Shown here: positions 56,558 to 64,000 of the stretch, piece after piece
Layout: each line of letters begins with the position of its first letter
Numbering within the stretch: position 1 is the stretch's first letter
Source of the DNA: Trileptium ribeirensis
Lineage: Eukaryota; Nematoda; Enoplea; Enoplida; Thoracostomopsidae
Direction: 5' to 3'
DNA: 64,000 bases
NCBI GenBank assembly: GCA_030248225.1
Contig: JASANE010024863.1
Span: 1 to 64,000 of the forward strand
Position numbers and translations under genes: made by a program
Notes under the pieces: model-generated
What the model was told of the DNA's origin: nothing
Database searches by the model: none
What the model saw: the letters and a program-made list of their open reading frames with translations, nothing else

Positions 56558-57500
56558 CTACTAGGGTATATATGGTATGAACTAGTACTTTGATTGGACC
56601 TTTTGTCCACCAAATTATGGAAAATCATCGTTTTGGTGTTAAATCTACAGCCTTGTGGAAAAGTATGATGACAGTATGTCGTGGCAAGCACGTGCACCCA
56701 GTTTTGGGTTTTATAACTTATGGCAATGTCTAAGGCAAAGTTGTGACACGAACGATACACATGTTATTTCATCAAAACTACTGAATTTCATGGTTTTATG
56801 CGGCACGTTTTCTTTCAGTTTTACTTCTATTTTTATTGAATTCGAGTGGAATGAGAGAGCGAAACGAGCTGGAGCGAGCTAGTGGAACAAGAATTTTCAA
56901 TTTTGACTCAGGAGGGGGGGTTGAGGAGGTCTTGTCTGTGTGTGTCTGTCTGTCTGTCTGTCGCACCTGGATCTCGGTAACGGTTGGGCGGATTTTGCTG
57001 CAAGATAGCTCATTCGCACCGCAATGGTGATTTAGGTGTAGTGATGGGACCCGATTTTTGAATTTTTTCTCGTGGGAAAAGTTATGGGGCAAAATGACGT
57101 CATTTTTTGGGCACCCCCTCCAGTTTTTGCGACTTTTCTCAATAAGTAAACGAGGCAATAAGCAAACTAATAGGCCTATTCCATGTAGCTTTACCAAGGC
57201 TTTCCAATGATATATAACAATTTTGTTAACTACTTCCCAGTCTGGAGTCTATAAGCTTATAGGTGGCGCCAAATTTCATATTTGGTGAAAAGTCGTGGGA
57301 AATGCACCTAAATGTGTGCTTATTGTTGGTTTTAGTGTCGGATATGGGGTTTTCTGGGCCAACAAGCTGATTGCGAGTGTCAAAAATAAGTGTGGCAAAT
57401 ATTTTTCACACTTCTGCCTCATAATTGGTATGAAAAATGAGATTTTTCTCAAGTGTCGGTTTGAATTCTTTAACGTTCTTTTCACGGTCAATTTAGGGTT
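56558..57500. repeat. Unclassified repeat-like block with GTCT microsatellite
   Basis: A GTCTGTCTGTC tract (about 56932-56962) is followed by ACCTGGATCTCGGTAACGG and TTGGGCGGATTTTGCTGC. The same order of simple repeat then WATCTC-RxAACxG-xxGxxCGATTTT phrase occurs in family A and in the array at 45.8 kb. The downstream part (57050-57500) has no recognisable gene; the frame at 57295-57507 is unassigned. Confidence 0.45.
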
Positions 57501-58020
57501 TTATTGAATTATTAAATTGTTAGTTCATTATTTTGTACTCGTTGTATGATGTTTTGTCTACTGCATAGGTTGGCAATCAAAAGAGGCGGGCGTAACTATG
57601 ACTCATCACTCACGGTTTATATAATGCTGCACCTGCGTACTGTGTGTACGCTTTGTTTGTGTGTGCTTTCTACAACATACTTCGGGGGATTGTTCTCACT
57701 CACCACTCGAATTCTGGCTCGCAAGCGAGCTTCACTAGTACAATATATAATTATGCAACATTGGTCCATATGACGATTTAACTATTGTTACTGATATTCA
57801 AATAGAATGCTTTAAGCATCAAGCAAGCAACATATACTATGCGCCGCTAGGTCACCGCTATCGTGCAAACTACTTGAAAATATAGAATTAAATTGTCTAC
57901 AAATATGTATTCCCTTGTTCATATATAAGCATATATAATCAAATTTGCTTGTTTTCAAGCCATAATTTCTAGGGTTATGAGCTCTTTCTGCTCCCAATAC
58001 TTTTGAAAAAATTTTGATTG
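57501..58020. other. No recognisable feature
   Basis: Short overlapping frames only; AT-rich spacer. Confidence 0.4.
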
Positions 58021-58024
58021 GTGT

Positions 58025-58310
58025 ATAATGTAAAAGCTAATCTCGTTGACGCGCTACGATGTGAAAGTCGGCTGAATCGGCTCATCGGGTAACTCCTTAG
58101 GCCGAGGTTTATGCTTTGGTTTTCCCCTAAATGGGCTTGGCTGCATGTTTTGTTTTTGTGCCCTAAAAAGCAGAAAGGTTTTTGTCATGAATGCAGTCGA
58201 AATACACATTTTTGAACCAAGTTGTCGAGCTGAATTTAATGGTATATACCAAAGTTAGTGATGTTTCTCTTCAAAATTGACTAAGTACTTGCTGGATGGT
58301 CTAAAGCAAA
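58025..58310. repeat. Decayed foldback F fragment
   Basis: GTCATGAATGCAGTCGAAATA followed by CACATTTTTGAACCAAGTTG and TCGAGCTGAAT parallels the right arm of the foldback at 46053-46777 (GTCATGGATGAAGATAAAAT, then ATTTTCTGAACCAGCTCATC). The opposite arm is barely recognisable. Low-confidence relic. Confidence 0.4.
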
Positions 58311-58561
58311 GGACCCTATTACTGTATAAATTGTCAATTTGAAAGCTAGAAACATTGCTTTCATGGAAGTAGGCTGCGGCATAATGTGTATTTATGATAG
58401 TTACCGAATGAAATATATCACGGTTGATAGCGGTATATGTTACTTGCTGGATATATATGCATTCGATAGCCCCTCACCAGTGGATGTTTTTGTGATGTAT
58501 ATATTAGTGTTTGTCTTAAATTTACGTAGCATATGGTTTCTCTGATTTTGACTATATATAT

Positions 58562-59660
58562 CAGGGAATAACCGGAACCGTCCATTTAAACCGGATACGG
58601 AACCGGAAACTGGTCTTCGAAATTTATATATATAGTGAAACAGATGAAGGAATCAATTTAAAATGCATCGCGATGGCATTATTGCCTTTCCGAAAGTTTA
58701 AAGAGACTTAGGAAGCTAATAATGTTTATTTATCGATCAATATGTCGGTTTTTGGACACACAGAGCAAAAAATGCGTTCTACTATACACCCTTGCGTATA
58801 CTGTGTCAAATTGAATGTGTTTACTACACATGCGGCGTAGAATAAAGACTTTCGCTCTGTCCCCAGTCGCCTCCCTTTACTACACATTCGTTCGTTACGT
58901 GTTCTTTAGGAAACTTGAAATTATTGGTTTATATGATTCTAAGAGAAATTAATAGATAGAAAGTAATTTTGTGATCAGTGGTAAGAGACACTGTTTAGGA
59001 TAGCGTTGGACAAACAGTGCCCGTCAGTTACATGATAATGATGATAACTTTCTAATCAGAATGGTATAAATGAGACAAAATGTGATGCTGCTCGCACAGT
59101 TTCAATAAATACAGTTCATTGCCAAGAAAGCAATTTCTGGCTGCGTTGCAGATAACGTTACTTTACTTCAATTTAGTCTGATTTACAAAGTTTACAAGCG
59201 CACTGGCTGGGGCTTGACGCAATTTATGTTAGCCAAGCATAAATAAGTACTTTTACGTAAGGCATACTCTGTTACCCAGTTCGATTTTAATTCGACATTG
59301 TTTAATTCTGATGTACCCCGGAGACTTCTGTATGTGTAAAATAGCTGCTACAAGCATCGACCTATCTTTGATTTGTTAACAAACTCCTGCAGTTTATGAA
59401 AAATTCCTACTGAAATTATGTGACCTACTTATGTTTCACACGACAAATTGCTTAGTTAATCTTTTCTTTTGCTTGGTTGTATTGGAGCTTGATCATTGTA
59501 TAATTATATATTACATATGTTTGGATCAGAGATGAAGCAAAAATGTGGAAAATTTTTCAAGCAAAATTTTTAAGCCGGAATTCCGGTTCCAGTATGGTTC
59601 TTGCCCTTTGCCGGAAACACCACGGTAACATGACTTTCGCCGGAATTCCGGTTGCTCCGT
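58562..59660 (+). mobile_element. Family B (hAT-like) element, near-complete copy
   Basis: Starts CAGGGAATAACCGGAACCG and ends GGAATTCCGGTTGCTCCGT, where the terminal CCCTG has decayed. It is collinear with the other complete copies throughout. The flanks are TA-repeats (ATATATAT before, TATATATG after), so a target duplication is likely but cannot be proven. Confidence 0.88.
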
Positions 59661-60730
59661 TATATATGTATATGTAATATAGATCCATTGGCCCTGATTG
59701 GGCTGACGGCATTTCGTTCATCTCTAAACGTTGGTCGTGTTTACTTTTAAGTCAATTTATATATAAACGTTTGATACGATTTTAACGCCGCCTACATGGT
59801 GTACCGTTGCATGTTTAAATTTGACTCCCACATAAAGCGAGAGCGTGTTCCGCTGACAATTTGAAGACGGCTAGTTATTTTTTACCGTGCAGTCATGAAT
59901 GACAGTTGGTTGTGTTCGCATGGTTGATATTTTGTTCGTTCGTTCGCTCGTCTGTTCTTTTTCAGAAAGAACAACAACGAACTGAACCATATAGTGCCTA
60001 TATAATTTTCGGAGAACAGAATAACTCTAGTGATTTGCGTGGGTCGCTGTAGCAAAAGCAGTGGCGTTGTACGCCAACTGTACATTGTTGTCGCTGTTGT
60101 ATCTCCACGCACGCGACGGACCATGCTGAGCTTATACGTATGATATAGTTGGAGCACGTAGATGGTATATTCCCACAAAGCGCCTTTGTTAAACGCGCAC
60201 AGCACAAACCGCTGTGACCGTGCAGACTGTTGCGTAGCCTTACAGATATATACTGGGCAAGTGGGCGTTTGTCTGCTGGTTAGTAGTTTATTCTCATTCA
60301 TGTTGTACACTCTTTCTTTTTCTATGTTTTTGTCATTCATTGAGTTTATAATGGAAACGTATGTGTAGTTAAGGTAATACGGTAATAATGGATAAAATTG
60401 ATTTGTAACATTTATATTAAGATGTTTTAGTGTTTTCTGCTTGAACGCGAGGAGCAACGATTTTGTTCGTATGGCGTCGATATATTAAAATCGACCTGTG
60501 TCAGGCTCATTTCTTCGAATTTTCACTCGCTCGTATGCATCGTCATTTTGTATCTCAACAAAGATTTGTACCAAAATTTATTGATCATATACATATGTAT
60601 ATCAAATTATAAAACAGTTTTGATATAGATAGGTATATTTATGAGATTAAAAATTACGAAAGCAAAATAAGGTATATGAGATTAAAAACCATAATAACAT
60701 TTTTAACGTGTGCATTGCGAACATATAGGC
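59661..60730. other. No recognisable feature
   Basis: A 191-codon minus-strand frame (60457-59882) covers much of this stretch. It lacks identifiable domains and is rich in Thr, Arg, Asn and Tyr. I regard it as probably spurious but list the position. Confidence 0.35.
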
Positions 60731-60734
60731 TAGA

Positions 60735-61130
60735 GGTTAGAATTTAGGCTCGATGCATAGGCCCCAGAGTCTAGTGGAGATTAGCCGAACATGGTTCGTG
60801 AAGAGCCGAGTTGAGCCATAGCCAAAGATCTGTTTGCGAGAGCCGAAACAAATCCTACTGTATCTAAAAAGCTGTCGTCGCCTCGTGAAAGCTCTATTCT
60901 AAAAACAACAAACAGTTGTAACAGCAGATGTGCAGGTTAGAATTTAGGCTCGACGCATAAGCACCACAGCCTAGACGAGGTTAGCCGAACATGGTTCGTG
61001 AAGACATGAGTTGAGCCATAGCCAAAGATCTGTCTGTGAGAGCCGAAACAAATCCTAGTGCATCTGAAAAAGCTGTCGTCGCCTCGTAAAAGCTCTATTC
61101 TAAAAACAAACAGTTGCAACAGCTGATGAG
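60735..61130 (+). repeat. Two-copy tandem repeat, 198-bp unit
   Basis: GGTTAGAATTTAGGCTCGA starts at 60735 and 60933. Each copy continues with CCGAACATGGTTCGTGAAGA, GAGCCATAGCCAAAGATCTG, GAGCCGAAACAAATCCTA and GCTGTCGTCGCCTCG to AAACAGTTGYAACAGC. Identity is high, so the duplication is relatively recent. Confidence 0.9.
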
Positions 61131-62183
61131 CAGTAATGAGATAATCTCGGCTCGGCTTTTAAAAGCTCTAAAAGCAACTATGTAAAGTTAGTTTGTACAT
61201 TATGTTCGTTATTTAATCTCGATCTTGTATTATTACGAGTCTAACAGCCGAGCCAAACCTGGCTTTTCGTCGGAAGAGTCGAACCGGACTTTTTCCACCA
61301 GGAGCCGGGCCGAGCTAAAGCTTTAAATTCCGGCTCCTTCTCGCCTATAAAGGCTTGTAACTCATTAATATCCACTGTTGCAATACGGAAGCGTTATGCG
61401 TTATATATTGTAGTCATGCGTTGTTATTTTCCCTTGCACTGCAATATTATTCGAGCACAGCAACAGCTCCTAGATAGCACAGTTGCTTTTCGCAGTAGAT
61501 ACCTTACTGCTTGCGCCCGTGCAGCCCGGGTTCATTTACTATTGCGAACTCGGATTTGGGTTCAATTTCGTGTGCGAGCATGGGTTTGTCAAATATGGCT
61601 CGGTAGACAAATTTAGGCATTGCATGGTTAGAGCTACTTAACGAGTAGGTATAATAGTGTAATATATATATAACATATCTTGTGGTATGCAAATTTTTTT
61701 GTTAACTATCATATTTTGCGATCAATAGTGCGCTTCGTAACTCTAATCTCAAGTAAGTAAACATCAACTGTATTTTCTTTGTCATTTGTCGATGGGGTTA
61801 TTTTACGAACTGGTTTGTCACAATTTGGGCTGATTTACATTGGAGATGGTGTAGTTGAGAAGATCGTTTTATTGACGGAAAACGTGACCTCCGACATGTT
61901 TAAACGCAGCGAATTTTCAGATTGTATAACTTGTAGCTTGCCTCATCGCCATGGTGGTAAATTGTAATTGTTGAATATATAATTTAGAGAGGTGTACAAA
62001 GCTTGGGTTGCTTTATTAGTTGTTGAGATAACCCCTGGTTATTTCGTCTTTAGGGACTTCAATGTGCATCTACATAGAGGATGGATTGCTATACAATATA
62101 AGATCAACAATATCCATACAGCTCCAGTTGGTTCTATTTTTGGTCTTTTAGCCCATTAAAAATATATTTTGACGCAATTCAGC
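61131..62183. other. No recognisable feature
   Basis: It begins with sequence rich in GAGCCG and CTCGGCT phrases (61145-61330), perhaps an unclassified continuation of the 198-bp repeat. The rest is unannotated. Confidence 0.4.
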
Positions 62184-62283
62184 GGCATAAATAATGACAG
62201 CAGCGGCATAAATAATGACATTTATGTATGATACACAGCTACACACAGTAGGAATTGCTCTACAAAATGAGACCAATATCACA
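62184..62283 (+). repeat. Dispersed repeat H, copy 2
   Basis: Same strand and order as 18795-18895 (CAGCAGCGGCATAAATAATG, then ACACAGCTACA, then TTGCTCTACAAAATGAG, then CCAATATCA). Just at its left, the phrase CAGCGGCATAAATAATGACAG is doubled. Confidence 0.65.
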
Positions 62284-62394
62284 AATACAGCTACAGGAGT
62301 TCGGGAGATATTGCTTTGATCTCTTCTGAAATTTCTTTGGACCCTGACTATGGACACAAGGGTTACATTGTACAAAAGCTTTAAATAATGTATA

Positions 62395-62835
62395 GTCAGA
62401 CCGGGTAAAAAAACACTTACCAAGTCGGGGTAAAAAAAACATCCCCCTGTAAATTTTAAAACACATAGATAATGAAGTGGTTATTATCGCCATATGTAGC
62501 CGTGATACTGGTCTATATAATACATAGAAAAGAGCAGTAAACTTTCCCAAATAAGCCCGCACGAGAGGGAAGTCTAACTGAACCCAAAAAAATGCGAAAA
62601 AAAGTTTATGACACAACGCATAAACTTTTGTTTCTCCGAAGTTCTGTTGGAGCCAGAAAGATGTGGTGGTTGTTACTTAGCTAGTAGACGTCCCGCTTCA
62701 TTATATACTAGAACTCCTTCCTCTGTTGAGTCATAGCTGGCCAGTGGCGATGTGTTTTTTTACCCCAAGTATTTCAACGGGCGCGGGTAATAAAAAACAC
62801 TATTTTTTTTACCTTGCGTGTGTTTTTTACCCTGA
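62395..62835. repeat. Inverted GGGTAAAAAAACAC / GTGTTTTTTACCC motifs
   Basis: GGGTAAAAAAACAC (62402) and GGGGTAAAAAAAACA (62429) are mirrored by GTGTTTTTTTACCCC (62751) and GTGTTTTTTACCC (62820), with a GGGTAATAAAAAACAC between. The motifs could be decayed terminal repeats of a DNA transposon, possibly the one whose transposase begins near 63041. That link is not demonstrated. Confidence 0.4.
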
Positions 62836-63040
62836 ACTATTGTGAGGAGCAACATCACATAAAATACGTATATTAGCTAGTATCCGCATGTTATACTGTG
62901 ACGTAATCGAGCTGAACATGAGCGCAGTAAGTAGTAATTACATATTCCTTCTATATTTTTAGGAATTTCGATATACACAGGTACCTATATGCTGAGTTGA
63001 CTATGCAAATACTATCAAATATAACCTAGTATTGCAAAAT

Positions 63041-64000
63041 ATGGGTAAAAATACGTATCTAAAAAACTGTACACAGAGTTCGCGGTGCAAGAAGCCGTGA
63101 ATAAGGTGCTTAGCGGTGCGAAAGTATAAACTACGGCTAACTGTTATCCCGGTATGTCGGTGTCCATGCTTCGACAACGAGTTATGGCTGCTAAGGGTTT
63201 AATTACGCTTTGGAAACAGGGTCGTAAGCCCGAACTTTCTCTTGAACTAGAAACTAAGCTCGCCGGCTACGTTCGAATAATGGCTAGATCGGGTTTGGGT
63301 CCTACAGTTATTGAACTGCGCTGCATCATCAAAGATTACATTGTCGCCAACGAGTTGACTACCAGATTTGTCGACAACATGCCTGGAACTGACTGGGCAA
63401 ACTCGTTCATGAAACGGCATCGGCTGGCCCTGAAGAAAAGTCGACCTATGCAGGTTGCGCGAAAAAACGTGACGTCGGATCCATTTGTGGTTTATGGATT
63501 TTATGACATGCTTGAAGCCGAACTCAATCGCCTCGGTATTCGCGGTCGACCCGAATGCCTCTACAATGTTGACGAAAACGGGTTTCCGACAGATCCATCA
63601 AAATGCCGAGTAGTTTCTGCCGTTGGAGAGAAAACGTTCAGTATCACTTGTGGCGCTAATCGCGAGAACACCACTGTTCTAGCATGTTGTAGCGCCAACG
63701 GACAGTGTTTGGATCCTCTGGTAATATTTCGGGGGGAAAACATGCAGAGTACTTGGCGTGGCGACGAGGCGTTACCTGAAACTACATATGCCGTCAGTGA
63801 TTCCGGTTGGATAACCATAGAGATCTTCCACGACTGGTTTAAGGATTTTTGCCAGAAAACAGCTGACATTCGACCACTTTTGTTGATTGTCGATGGGCAC
63901 CTTACTCACACATCCTTGCAAACCATTGAGCTTGCACAACAGGAAAACATTTCAATCATGAAACTTCCTGCACACACAACGGACACGCTTCAACCACTAG
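63041..64000 (+). pseudogene. Tigger/pogo-like DDE transposase, 5' part, open at window end
   Basis: Transposases of this Tc1/mariner-related group cut and paste their element. A possible start (MGKNTYLKN) lies at 63041. After a frame change the psq-type helix-turn-helix region reads AVQEAVNKVLSGAKV, interrupted by a TAA at 63127-63129. From ATG 63154 the frame is open to the window end (282 codons). It carries WANSFMKRHRLALKK (CENP-B-like DNA-binding end), LYNVDENGFPTDPSK (first catalytic Asp, 63571), VLACCSANGQCLDPLVIFRG, YAVSDSGWI, LLLIVDGHLTHTS (second catalytic Asp, 63892) and LPAHTTDTLQPL. The third acidic residue normally follows LQPL; the window ends one base (G) into that codon. Two early defects suggest a pseudogene, but the catalytic core is intact. 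Confidence 0.9.

Noticed and set aside
59882..60457. A 191-codon minus-strand gene
   Set aside because: No domain, no signal or membrane pattern, residues typical of random frames; kept only as an unannotated stretch.

Overview
The window looks like intergenic or intronic DNA of an invertebrate animal, not a prokaryote. There are no operons or ribosome-binding-site-led gene series. It is moderately AT-rich, has exon-like pieces with AG/GT borders, and is filled with metazoan-type transposable elements (non-LTR retrotransposons, tRNA-derived SINEs, a Ty3/Gypsy relic, hAT-like non-autonomous elements, a Tigger/pogo-like transposase). I cannot name the species. I found no host gene I can identify with confidence.

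Layout. 1-4.1 kb: decayed direct repeats, a GA microsatellite and GC-rich unclassified DNA. 4.7-10.1 kb: a nearly full-length CR1/Jockey-like LINE on the minus strand (ORF1, endonuclease, reverse transcriptase), split by a 0.8 kb insertion and flanked by a diverged direct repeat. 10.3-11.9 kb: three tRNA-derived SINEs and one copy of a short repeat family (family A) with Helitron-like ends. 12.5-13.0 kb: a tandem duplication of an exon-like unit. 13.1-15.6 kb: hAT-like copies (family B) and a decayed satellite. 16.4-18.4 kb: a Ty3/Gypsy relic. 20.7-23.5 kb: two LINE relics, one of L2 type. 24.0-27.0 kb: two copies of a LINE 3' end (family C) separated by a foldback element. 28.8-36.6 kb: more family A and B copies and two LINE relics, one with a family B element inserted in its endonuclease and a perfect 8-bp target-site duplication. 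39.1-42.9 kb: a second foldback copy, a 1.15 kb inverted-repeat structure, and family C again with a family A copy at the same internal site. 43.6-48.3 kb: a LINE relic and a roughly 320-bp tandem array carrying a foldback (perfect 8-bp duplication) and a family A insertion. 48.3-54.0 kb: nothing recognisable. 54.0-59.7 kb: another foldback with a 24-bp tandem repeat and three family B copies. 60.7-61.1 kb: a two-copy 198-bp tandem repeat. 63.0-64.0 kb: the start of a Tigger/pogo-like DDE transposase that runs off the window.

The elements form a nested record of insertion: family B into a LINE, family A into LINEs and into a tandem array, foldbacks into arrays. Nearly all coding relics carry frameshifts or lost catalytic residues; the transposase at the right edge is the best preserved. 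I see no convincing new biochemical system. The most informative observations are the well-bounded non-autonomous families, the shared nested insertion in two LINE copies, a short sequence signature recurring in several otherwise different repeat families, and the duplicated exon-like unit.
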